A stretch of DNA of 29,525 nucleotides from a virus, in the IMG/VR virus record IMGVR_UViG_3300020445_000046, positions 1-29,525 of that record. One strand, written 5' to 3'. Positions 8,201-17,300 of this stretch are shown here, piece by piece. How positions within the stretch are numbered: the first letter of the stretch is position 1; each line of letters begins with the position of its first letter. The position numbers and the translations under genes were made by a program. Under the pieces are notes generated by a model. It saw only the letters and a program-made list of their open reading frames with translations, had not been told where the DNA came from and ran no database searches.

Positions 8201-9543
8201 GTGAGCATGAGGTGACTTATGTAAATGAGATTGTTCATGAGGACATTGGTAATGTACCTCAAATTAACTATGAAAAACTTGCAATAGGTGGACTAAGGAT
8301 GGGAGCATCGGCTTCTGTTAGTAGTTTTAATTCGTTTTCAGCTTTTATACAAGAAGGAATAAAAGTAGATCGTTTAATTCCAGATGCAAATCCTAATCAA
8401 GATCCTCCAGTATATCTAAATAGAGAAACTGATCCTAATAATTTTATTGCTACCGATGATTTTGTAGAAATAGTGCATGATTTATTAACAAATAATGTTT
8501 ATGGTGCTGGTGATCTTGTAGGTCATGATGGTGTTGATCGTAGGAATATGATTGAAGGGGCTAGATATTGTAGAGCTAATGGGTTCCGTTGGAATGGCGT
8601 TATTGATCGTACTTTTAATTTAAGAGAATTTATTTTTGAACATGCTGCTTATAACTTTTTAGATTTTTCTATTTTAGGTGGTCGCTTTAGTCTTAAACCA
8701 AGTTTTCCTATAAAAGAGGATTATACAATTGATTTTGATGCGACTATTGATAACAAAGGAATTGAGATAAAGGCGTTATTTACTGATGGAAATATGAACG
8801 ATATTAAAGTTAGTTTTTTAACCCCAGAAGAAAGAAAAATGTTTAAAGCAACTGTTATCTATAGGGATGACAAGATAAATAGCAAAAATATAGCTGGTTT
8901 CCCTGAAAATATTTCTAAAACTTACGCATACAATTCAAATCCATCTGTTGTTTTGCCTGAAACTTTTCTTCCTACAGCAGAAAACCTTCCAGAAGAGGTA
9001 TTTGATTTAAGCAATTGGTGTACGCATGAAAGACACGCAAAATTGTTTGCTGCTATTGCTTTAGTTATAAGAAAAGAAGTAGATCATGGGATCGTTTTTC
9101 AGACCCCACCAAGTTCTGTGTTTGGATTGATGGCAGGTGATTATATACGAGTATTAACAGAGGCGACACATACAAGTCGTTTTAACAATGGAAGTATTGA
9201 TGTAGATGGAAAAGTTATTTGTAGATCGACAATTTCTGGTCAGATAAATGTTTATGTTTGGAGTCCTGGTTCATTGGGAGGAGTTGAGTCAAAAAGTTTT
9301 TCAGTTAATAGTGACGGCACTAACTCAGCAGGATTAAAAAATAAATTATTTGCCCAAGTTGACACTACCGAGGAAGATAGAGTTTACAAGGTTGAATCTA
9401 TTACTTACGGTGAAGAAGGATTGATTAAGGTAGCAGCTAGTCATGTTCCTTTAACAGATAATAATAAATTGGCTGTATTAGAACATTCAAATCCTGACAA
9501 CGAAACAGTTTTTGAATCTTATTTCCCTGAATTAACAACCTAA
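5212..9543 (+). CDS. Tail tip attachment / central fibre protein, gpJ-like
   Basis: A protein of about 1440 residues that should form the tip of the tail and the base of the fibres. Near the N-terminus lie LCESIGITDKEYFEFLDLIEA and a hydrophobic segment ending SYLLTPKPKDPG, typical of gpI/gpJ N-termini. The C-terminal third has the J-family pattern VEIVHDLLTNNVYGAG followed by RRNMIEGARYC and LGGRFSLKPSFPIKEDY. It is longer than lambda J (about 1130 aa), with an extra beta-rich central region. The start is uncertain. The first in-frame ATG is 5386, but the conserved block lies upstream of it. The frame is open back to a TTG at 5164, and TTG 5212 is the closest upstream NTG that keeps the block. 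It ends TAATG on the next gene. Confidence 0.85.
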   Translation: MAIIRRQDGSLESHRRIGGYRTLLPYEVKLCESIGITDKEYFEFLDLIEAKPVEADIVMMPQVLVAAGLATGSFAAGTFALTWLGQIVVSVALAAISYLLTPKPKDPGQQPRLTIGGVQGRSRFNPTSGFDSLQDLASLGSFIPLVYARQGVRVSSQLLWSQIRTTQYGQTMNAIVLFSNGEIGAKPQFESLALGESFLADLPLSKQKVYFSRGARNNGRLQGVADDETPHATDDDQYQKGSALNENNYLSRGEREYDDVDPFKVKVWEETYSGGNANFEYRPSFSSAKTPSTNNKFGLYSPMPNGNAYKINWELILLLRDADDGVKKDLRIKMGKLVHKYPRYVGITNHGHSPLYSTAGNRVVLEPTQIDIDQGLFVNYRIYHDTNESAWIDSSIADPDPNKKWNKFSPWGSSDAKSVADTTREGVDDSVKIGDQFMVGSTLMTATYEDNGNIWVGGAEGFQKAIKFEADEPGYLEFRNTDEVALPYESLIVQKVDLATFSNSRQCNITEIGLKSTVWRQINGFPNVNQMPSQARIESYERQNGTIQLGQISKYIKRISCFKLQAKKINSGDDFVDISPKILAVQGSSPTAQYNAIFVHHDKLSQYEFRFLPVAGNVILNHFDDRVIHVLGYAEHLQSHRNDELDLTISYHAKEGQLPLSGEIEEGSNLTNNPEWIRGGLGIGLPIVDDDGNVITGGAVNNFTPSSQGDDLFSPPNYNFIHDIFQPDNVTTYDGIGAGNQYGNWTNITQRNLKGIPADGGNAYYSPYHGIAATATKINSTHWIWSFHFGGTLIPLGSLGSITLPIGQYPTSDNQFTKAVEELDQNGVGTGRWHRFRVAVNPTSLGGAEDWRRTVNGSYHFAVCVQRADRQPTPTETTVIRDTTTTRGVGSGLKVAVTTKTDGSNTFKKFALHASGDGYFDGDTATINNESPTVTLSLIGKEKPSNVPDVDEHSDWSSDGTAGFFTDYWQVTKHNRNTAISDYFLFDAERSSHEQGSEHEVTYVNEIVHEDIGNVPQINYEKLAIGGLRMGASASVSSFNSFSAFIQEGIKVDRLIPDANPNQDPPVYLNRETDPNNFIATDDFVEIVHDLLTNNVYGAGDLVGHDGVDRRNMIEGARYCRANGFRWNGVIDRTFNLREFIFEHAAYNFLDFSILGGRFSLKPSFPIKEDYTIDFDATIDNKGIEIKALFTDGNMNDIKVSFLTPEERKMFKATVIYRDDKINSKNIAGFPENISKTYAYNSNPSVVLPETFLPTAENLPEEVFDLSNWCTHERHAKLFAAIALVIRKEVDHGIVFQTPPSSVFGLMAGDYIRVLTEATHTSRFNNGSIDVDGKVICRSTISGQINVYVWSPGSLGGVESKSFSVNSDGTNSAGLKNKLFAQVDTTEEDRVYKVESITYGEEGLIKVAASHVPLTDNNKLAVLEHSNPDNETVFESYFPELTT

Positions 9544-9971
9544 TGGCTGATTTCCCTGCTGTTCTCCCTGCCCCATCCTCAAGAACTTATTCACCTGGTG
9601 ATTATCCTCAAGTTGAGTTTGAGGCTCAAAATGGTGTTAAAACTGTTATTCGATATGGGAAAAACAGGACTGGTTCTTCTTTAACATTGTCATATAATAA
9701 TATTTCTGATGATTTGGCAGGGCATATAATCGCTAACTATGTTGCGGTGATGTCTGTTTACGATTTTGTTGATTTTGAAAATAGTAAAGCAATGGATGGC
9801 ATCGAAGATACACAGGCAGGTTCAGGATTTGCTTTAAGGAAATACATGAAAGAATCTCCTGAATTTTCTGCTCAAAAATGGCGATATGACGGCCCTCCAG
9901 AAGTGACAAGTGTCTACCCTGGACGTAGCAATGTTCAATGTAAATTTGTTGCTTGCCTCGATTCGCCTTAG
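9543..9971 (+). CDS. Minor tail protein downstream of J-like gene
   Basis: A 142-residue protein whose ATG overlaps the J-like stop by one base. It opens with PAVLPAPSSRTYSPGDYP and ends with KWRYDGPPEVTSVYPGRSNVQCKF. I associate this pattern (vLPaPs...; WRY.gPP.v.sv.PG.s.V) with small tail proteins next to tape-measure and J genes in marine and cyanobacterial siphoviruses. No membrane segment or signal peptide is seen. A tube-tip or baseplate component is likely, but the exact role is unknown. Confidence 0.55.
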   Translation: MADFPAVLPAPSSRTYSPGDYPQVEFEAQNGVKTVIRYGKNRTGSSLTLSYNNISDDLAGHIIANYVAVMSVYDFVDFENSKAMDGIEDTQAGSGFALRKYMKESPEFSAQKWRYDGPPEVTSVYPGRSNVQCKFVACLDSP

Positions 9972-9979
9972 AATATAAT
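9953..9979 (+). promoter_or_regulatory. Putative promoter ahead of the tube genes
   Basis: A perfect TATAAT -10 box lies at 9974-9979, with TTGCCT at 9953-9958 as a weak -35 (15-bp spacer; TTGCTT at 9949 is an alternative with 19 bp). It would start transcription about 17 nt before the GTG at 10003. The text after the box, TATAATGACTGT followed by TTAAAGATT, resembles the element before the giant fibre gene at 11337. Confidence 0.45.
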
Positions 9980-10002
9980 GACTGTTTAATTTAAAGATTG
10001 TC

Positions 10003-10455
10003 GTGGGCTACTATTCAGGCGGTGATGGGTTGATGAAAGTGGATGGAACCGCTGTCGCAACCGTCACTACATGGAGTTTTACCGCATCACAAGAAACCTT
10101 AGATGTCACCACATTAGGTGATCACGATAGAAAACTTGTTGGTGGAACTCGTAGTGTTTCTGGTTCTGCTTCTATTTCTTGGTATTCAGCATCAGGTGCA
10201 AGTGCTGGTCACACACAAGCAACTACGTTGTTGAACAAACTTGTCAAAGCTAATGGGGCTGCCCCTTCCGTTGTTTCAGGACAGGATTACAATACTTCTT
10301 TGACATTAGGAATAACTGATTATGACGGTGATGAAAAAAGCATCACTATGGGAGTGATCTTAACCAGTATTGCTATGACAAATAGCCAAGGTGAAGTTCT
10401 ATCTGCTGAAGTTTCATTTGAAGCAACTGATCATCCTTCTGCTCTATCTCTATAA
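10003..10455 (+). CDS. Major tail tube-like protein
   Basis: A 150-residue protein starting at GTG. It has the tail-tube pattern G..MKVDGTAVATVTTWSFTASQETLDVTTLGD, then VGGTRSVSGSASISWY, and a closing beta segment ending SAEVSFEATDHP. This matches the single-domain tube fold family, in which ..vttlGd...k...g...v.Gsasl.. is typical. It is one of the few genes here with its own promoter-like sequence, as expected for an abundant structural protein. Its place after the J-like gene, rather than before the tape measure, is unusual. A second tube gene could lie left of the window, so it might instead encode a tube-related tip ring. Confidence 0.7.
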   Translation: MGYYSGGDGLMKVDGTAVATVTTWSFTASQETLDVTTLGDHDRKLVGGTRSVSGSASISWYSASGASAGHTQATTLLNKLVKANGAAPSVVSGQDYNTSLTLGITDYDGDEKSITMGVILTSIAMTNSQGEVLSAEVSFEATDHPSALSL

Positions 10456-11325
10456 ATGCCCACCTATTTAGGGAGTGGAGGGTTCATTGAACTCAAAAGA
10501 ACATCAATGGAGCATAGTTTAAATGCTTCATTGGTTCCTAGTGACATTAATACTTCAAGAAAAAGATTTTCAGTAACTGGAGTTAAATCAAATATCATTA
10601 CTGGAGATAAAGTTGAAATAAAAAGAACAGATAGTACTGCAAATTTAGAATTAGTTTCTGGTCATTCGGCTAATGATGGTAGTTGGTTTGTTCATGTGGA
10701 TGATATAGGAGGGATTCGTTTATATGAAACCTTTGCTTTAGCTGTAGGAGGAACAAAAGCAAATGCGTTAACTTTAGTTGTTCCTTCTGGCAACCAAGAT
10801 ATATCAATAAAAGCAAGAAATACTAGTTTTAGACCTTTAGCAAGAATTGAAGAATATGAGTTCACAACACAGAGAGATCAAATAGAAATTAGTCAATTAG
10901 GCGATGTTTTTAAAAGGCAATATGACAATGGAATGATTCAAGGACAAGGTTCAATGACTTGTTTTTGGGAACATAGATATGTAGCGACAGATCCTGATTA
11001 TTCAACAGGGCAAGAATTTTCTTCTTATTTAGCTCGTCTGATTTTACGAGTACAGCAGGGGTCAGATTTTTTTGGTCGATTTTTTCTTTATAGAGAATCT
11101 GCTTCTTCTGCTAATAATGCTTGGTATGAATGTGATGCTCAAATAACAAGTTGTAGCGTTACTATTCCTAATGTTGGGATAGTAAAAACTCAAATTGATT
11201 TTATTACTTCAGGAGAATTTAGTCTTCAAGTAGGTGCAACACCTGGTTATGTCTTACAAGAATCTACTGATCACCTATTACAAGAGGATGGAAGCAAGAT
11301 TTTCTTAGAAGATGATGCGACATAA
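10456..11325 (+). CDS. Tube-like / minor tail structural protein
   Basis: A 289-residue protein starting directly after the stop of the tube gene with no gap. The central part reads EEYEFTTQRDQIEISQLGDVF and GMIQGQGSMTCFWE. This echoes the tube signature of the preceding protein (TLGD; SGSASISWY), so the second half looks like a tube-type domain behind an N-terminal extension of about 120 residues. The C-terminal tail GYVLQESTDHLLQEDGSKIF is a short repeat of LQE/LED units seen at the ends of some marine phage structural proteins. The role is probably a tube-associated or tail-decorating structural protein; the exact function is unknown. Confidence 0.55.
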   Translation: MPTYLGSGGFIELKRTSMEHSLNASLVPSDINTSRKRFSVTGVKSNIITGDKVEIKRTDSTANLELVSGHSANDGSWFVHVDDIGGIRLYETFALAVGGTKANALTLVVPSGNQDISIKARNTSFRPLARIEEYEFTTQRDQIEISQLGDVFKRQYDNGMIQGQGSMTCFWEHRYVATDPDYSTGQEFSSYLARLILRVQQGSDFFGRFFLYRESASSANNAWYECDAQITSCSVTIPNVGIVKTQIDFITSGEFSLQVGATPGYVLQESTDHLLQEDGSKIFLEDDAT

Positions 11326-11336
11326 TATATATAAGG

Positions 11337-11342
11337 TATAAA
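11337..11342 (+). promoter_or_regulatory. Putative -10 element ahead of the giant fibre gene
   Basis: The 41-bp gap 11326-11366 contains TATAAA (11337-11342) followed by ACTGTCCCTAAAGACT, about 20 nt before the ATG. TATAA, ACTGT and TAAAGA(T/C)T are shared with the gap before the tube gene (9974 onward). The stretch CATAATATATATAAGG just upstream could also serve as a -10. No clear -35 is seen. Confidence 0.35.
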
Positions 11343-11366
11343 CTGTCCCTAAAGACTAAGAGTTAA

Positions 11367-14300
11367 ATGGCTGACCTTCAAATAAGTCAACTGCCTCAGT
11401 TAGCTGAAGCAGATTTGGCAGGTGGGGATGAACTTGCAATTGTTGATGATAGTGCATCAGAAACCAAACGAATTACGGCAAAAGCTTTAGTTGAAAAAGG
11501 TGTCGCTTTAATTGATGCTGGGTCAATACCTGGTACTGCGTTAGCAAGTCTTGGAGCAGGAACTGTAAATACAGCGGCTGTAGCTGATAACGCTATAACA
11601 GCAGCTAAAATTGTGGCAGGAGCAGTAGGCGCAAGTGAGATAGCTGATGGATCAATAACAGCTACAGAAATAGCAGCTAATACTATTACCGCAACACAGA
11701 TAGGAACAAATGCAATTGGTGCAAGTGAATTAGCCGATGACGCTGTAGATAGTGCTGCTATAGCCGCAAACGCTGTAACAACTGCCAAAATTGCAGATGC
11801 AAATGTCACTTATGCAAAATTAAATCTTAGTGACGGCGATATAGCAGGAGCAAAAATTGCAAATAATTCAATAACAGCAGGACAAATTGCCGCTGATGCT
11901 GTTGGAGCTAGTGAACTTGCTAATGATGCTGTAGATACCAATGCAATAGCCAACTTAGCTGTTACAGGAAACAAGATAGCGAACGCAACAATTACAGATG
12001 GAAAGATAGCGAACGCAACAATAACAGGAGCGAAATTAGTTAATGACACAATTACAGCAACACAGATAGCTGCTAATGCAATTACAGCTTCTGAATTAGC
12101 AGACGATGCTGTAGATACGGCTGCAATTCTTGATGATGCTGTAACTTCGGGAAAACTTGCTGCTGGTGCAGTTGACACAACAGCTTTAGGTGCAGCGGCT
12201 GTAACTGGAGCAAAGATAGCTGGAACAACTATTACAGCAGCAAATATTGCCGCTGGAACTATTACAGCTACTGAACTTGCAGCCAATTCTGTTGGTGCTA
12301 GTGAGATTGCGGCTAATGCTGTAGGTGCTAGTGAGTTAGCTGACGATGCGGTTGATACTGCTGCCATAGTTAATGCAGCAGTCACCAATGCAAAGATTGC
12401 TGATGCAACTATCACTTATGCAAAGTTAAATCTTGCAGATGGTTCTATTCCAAGTGCAAAAATTGCTTCTGGAGCAATTAGTAGTAGTCAAATAGCAGCA
12501 AATGCGGTTGGTGCAACAGAACTTGCAAATGACGCAGTTGATACCGCTGCAATTCAAAACTTAGCGGTAACAGGAGCAAAGATAGCTGCTACTACAATCA
12601 CTGGAGCAAAAATAGCTGCAACAACAATTGAAGCTGGAAATATAGCTGCTAATACAATTACAGCCTCAGAAATAGCAGCAAATGCAATAGGTGCTTCAGA
12701 GTTAGCAGACAATGCAGTTGATACAGCGGCGATAGTAGACGCAGCAGTTACTAACGACAAAATTGCAAATACAACGATTGCTTATGCAAAATTAAATTTA
12801 TCAAATGGAGATATTGCTGGAGCGAAGATTGCTGATAATTCTCTTACAGCAACTCAAATAGCTGCTAACGCTATAGGTTCTAGTGAGCTAGCAGATAATG
12901 CAGTTGACACCAATGCCATTGCAGATGATGCCGTAACAGGAGCAAAAATAGCTGCAACAACTATTACTGGAGCCAATATTGCAGCTACAACAATTGCAGC
13001 AGGAAATATTGTTGCAAATACTCTTACTGCAAATGAAATAGCCCCTAATGCCATAGGTGCTTCAGAACTAGCAGATGATGCAGTAGACACAGCAGCAATA
13101 GCGAACTTGGCAGTTACAGGAGCCAAGATTGCAAACGCAACCGTTACAGCAGCAAAGTTAAATTTATCTGCTGGAGATATTGATGGAACAAAAATTGCTA
13201 ATGATTCACTTACAGCAACTCAAATTGCCGCAAATGCAATAGGTGCTAGTGAATTAGCTGATAACGCTGTAGATACCGCTGCTCTTGCTGCTAATTCTGT
13301 AACAGCCGCAAAAATAGCAGCCAATGCAGTTGGAGCATCAGAACTTGCAGACGATGCGGTAGATACAGCAGCCGTAGCGAATGGAGCAATAACGACAGCA
13401 AAAATTGCTGATGGGGCTGTAACAACAGCCAAGCTTTCAGGAACTATTGAAGCTGGAACTCTTGCTGATGGTGCTGTTACAACTGCAAAGCTTGCAGATG
13501 ATGCGGTTACAGCAGCCAAGATTGGAGCAGGTGCAGTCGATACAACTGCTTTAGGAGCAACTTCTGTAACAACAGCAAAAATTGCTGCTGCGGCAGTTAC
13601 TGATGCAAAAGTAGCCACTGGAATTAGTGGAACAAAACTTACTGATGCAACAATTACTGCTGCAAAATTAAACACAGCAAATATCGACAGATCGCTAAAT
13701 GTAGCTTCTGGAAATTTAGGGATCAATAATGTTATTTCTGCTGGAACATCTGCTGGAATTACATACAACGCTCAAGGCTTAATAACCGCTGCAACTGCAC
13801 TGGTAGCAAGCGATTTGCCAGTTGCGACAACATCTGCTGTTGGTGGTGTTTCCATTTCTAGTACTGGTGGATTATCTGTTACTGGTGCTGGTGCTTTAGC
13901 AATTGCAGCGACAACGACTGGTGCTACAGCAACAAAAGTCACTTTTAACAACTTTGGACAAATAACAGGAACAGCTTCTCTTGCTGCTGCTGATTTACCT
14001 GTTGCAACGGCAAGTGCTGTTGGTGCTGTATCTGTGCCTACAGGCGGCCCACTTTCTATTGATTCAAATGGTGCAATTACCGTTTCTAATTCTGGAGTAA
14101 CAGCAGGAACAGGAACAAAAGTAACAGTTGACGCTAAAGGTCGAGTTACTGCTCTTACAACTTTGGCAGACAGTGATATTCCTAACCACAGTGCAGCATT
14201 AATAACTTCTGGAAGTATTCCAACAGCAAGAATTGCAAATAATGCAATTACTGGAACAAAACTTGCAAATGCTTCAACAACGCTATTTGGCTCTGTAGGT

Positions 14301-17300
14301 CAGACTGGGTTCCCGACATCCGAGTTTACAGGGCAATTTTTCTTCGATTCTGTCTCTGAAGATTTATACATATATGATGGAAATGCTTATCAACCAATAA
14401 CAACTTTAACAAAAGGTTCGCTGGTTTTTGGTGGTACATTTAATGCTTCAACAAGTAAAGTTGCAAGTGTAACAACAGCAGGTGCAGCAGCAGGTTTAAG
14501 CGTTGGATCTAATGTTCCAACGCCTACAAGTTCTACTGATGGTTTATATTTAGTAGTTGAAAATGCTGGTACTCCCAGCGCACCAGCACCTGTAGTTGCT
14601 CTTGCACCACCAGATTACATTTTAGGTGTTACAAACACAGGTGGAAGTTCATGGGAAGAAATTGATTTATCGCAGACCGTAGCAGGGCAGGTCGCAAGCA
14701 ATATTACTTTCACACCTTATGGGCAAATTAGCTCGACTAATGTACAAGATGCGTTACAAGAATTAGAGACTGAAAAGTTAGCACTAACTGGTGGTACTGT
14801 TACAGGTCAGGTTCTAATTGGTAATACTGGAAGCATTGTATTTGAAGGTTCAACTGTTGACGCATACGAAACAACTTTAGGTGTAGTTGACCCAACTACA
14901 AGTGATAAAACAATACTTTTACCTAATATTTCTGGAACTTTAATAACAAATAACGATTCTGGAACAGTAACCAGCGCAATGCTTGCTGATGGAACCATCG
15001 TTAATGCTGATATAAATGCTTCTGCTGCTATTGCCCTCACCAAATTAGAAGGCATAACTGCTGCGAAAATAATTGTTGGTAATGGATCAGGCGTTGCTGC
15101 TCAAGTTTCTGTAACAGGTGATATATCCATATCTGATGCTGGGGTCGTTGCAATTACGGCGGCTTCCATTGTTGATGCTGATATTTCTAGTTCTGCTGCG
15201 ATTACGGGTTCAAAGGTCACAACTGGAACGACAAGTGCCGTTGGTGTCCTTCAATTAACAGATAGTGCAGCTTCTACTTCTGCTACTACGGCTGCTACTC
15301 CTGCTGCTGTAAAGATTGCAAAAGATGCTGCTGATGCTGCTGCTACAACAGCTAATGCAGCGTTGCCGAAAGCTGGCGGCACAATGACTGGCAATCTAAT
15401 TCTGGACAATGCTTCAGAATTGCGTCTAACAGAGGCCGATTCAGATGGTGCAAATTACACAGCATTAAAAGCACAAGCCCAGACTTCAGATATAACACTT
15501 ACTCTTCCTGCTACAGCACCAACTGCTAACCAAGTACTTAAGGCTAATGCCAGCACACCTACGACTCTTGAATGGGCAACTGATACAACCAATACTGCTG
15601 CTGCTGATTTAACAGGAACAACTCTTGCTTCCAATGTTGTTGCAAGTTCTCTTACATCAGTTGGGACTCTTACTTCTTTAACAGTTAGTGGAACAATAAC
15701 TGGAGATGTAACTGGAGACTTAACTGGTAACGCAGATACAGCAACAATACTTGCAACTGCAAGAACGATAGGAGGAGTTAGTTTTAACGGTTCAGCAAAT
15801 ATAGATCTACCAGGCGTTAACACTGCTGGAAACCAAAACACAACAGGCAACGCAGCAACAGCAACAAAGTTTGCTTCTGCGGTCACTATTGGTGGCGTTA
15901 GTTTTGACGGTTCAGCAAATATTGATCTTGCAGGTGTTAACACTGCTGGTACTCAAGACACTTCAGGTACAGCAGCACTCGCAACCCAATTCACAGTCAC
16001 AGCAAATAATGCAACAGATGAAACTGTTTATCCGATTTTTGTAGATGCAGCTACTGGATCACAAGGTGCTGAAACAGATTCTGCTTTAACTTACAACCCT
16101 TCAACTGGAGCTTTAACGACAACTACTTTTGTTGGAAATTTAACTGGAAATGTTACTGGAAACGTAACTGGAAACGTAACTGGAAACGTAACTGGAAATT
16201 GCTCAGGTACAGCAACATCGTTAGCTACAGCAAGAGCAATAAATGGAGTTAACTTTGATGGTTCAGCAGACATAACAGTAACGGCGGCTGCTGGTACGTT
16301 AACTGGAGCAACATTAGCTAGTGGAGTAACGGCTAGTTCTTTAACTTCGGTTGGAACACTTACAGGTTTAACAAGTACTGGTGATATTAATCTGAACGCT
16401 CAAGCAGACCTTCGGTTTAAGGACGCTGATAGTTCTCATTATGTCGCTCTTCAATCTCCTGCTTCTGTTGCAAGTAGTTTTACTCTTACTCTCCCTTCGA
16501 CTGACGCTGCTGTTTCTGGCTATGTCTTAGCTAGTGATGGTTCAGGAACTTTATCTTGGGTTGATCCAGGTTCAACATCATCACCAACATTTACAGGAGA
16601 TGCAACTCTTACAAACGATGGTGCTTTAGTTGGATTTTCAAATTTAAATGGAACTTATACAGGAAACGCAAAAACATTAACAGTTACGGTTGCAAGTAAA
16701 ACTGGCGCACATCGTTATAACGGTTCTGGTTCTGGTTTTGGATACAAAATTGATGGAAAAGAATCTCCTTTCTTAACTCTTACGCCAGGCCGTACATATA
16801 AATTTGATCAAGCAGATAGTTCTAACGCAAACCATCCACTTCGTTTTTACTTAGAAGCAGACAAAACAACTGCTTATACAACAGGAGTCACGACCAACGG
16901 AACAGCAGGATCTTCTGGAGCTTATACACAGATAGTCGTTTCAGACACAACTCCACAAGTCCTTCATTATCAATGCTCTGCTCATGCCTTAATGGGTAAT
17001 AGCGTTCAAACAAATAGCAATGTCTCTTCAAAATTAGCAACAGCAAGAGCTATTAACGGAACAAACTTCGATGGTTCCGCTGATATTACGGTTACTGCTA
17101 ATGCTGGCACATTAACTGGTGCGACTCTTGCTGGTGGAGTAACAGCATCAAGTTTAACTTCTGTTGGCACTCTTGGAAGTTTGGCAGTTAGTGGTAACGC
17201 AACTGTTGGTGGAAATGCAACTATCACTGGGAACCTAGTTGTAAATGGAACTACTACAACAGTTTCAAGTACCACTGTTGAAGTAGCTGACAAGAATATT

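Noticed and set aside
11559-13676. A CRISPR-like array, because repeats have a period near 30 bp
   Set aside because: There are no constant repeats with unique spacers. Every unit is in frame and codes the same decapeptide pattern, with differences mainly at third codon positions.
11396-13768. Long Ala/Val/Ile-rich open frames on the minus strand under the fibre repeats
   Set aside because: They arise because the 30-bp coding repeats contain no stop in one antisense frame. They have repetitive, low-information sequences, no ribosome sites and several frames in a row. The plus-strand fibre explains the region.
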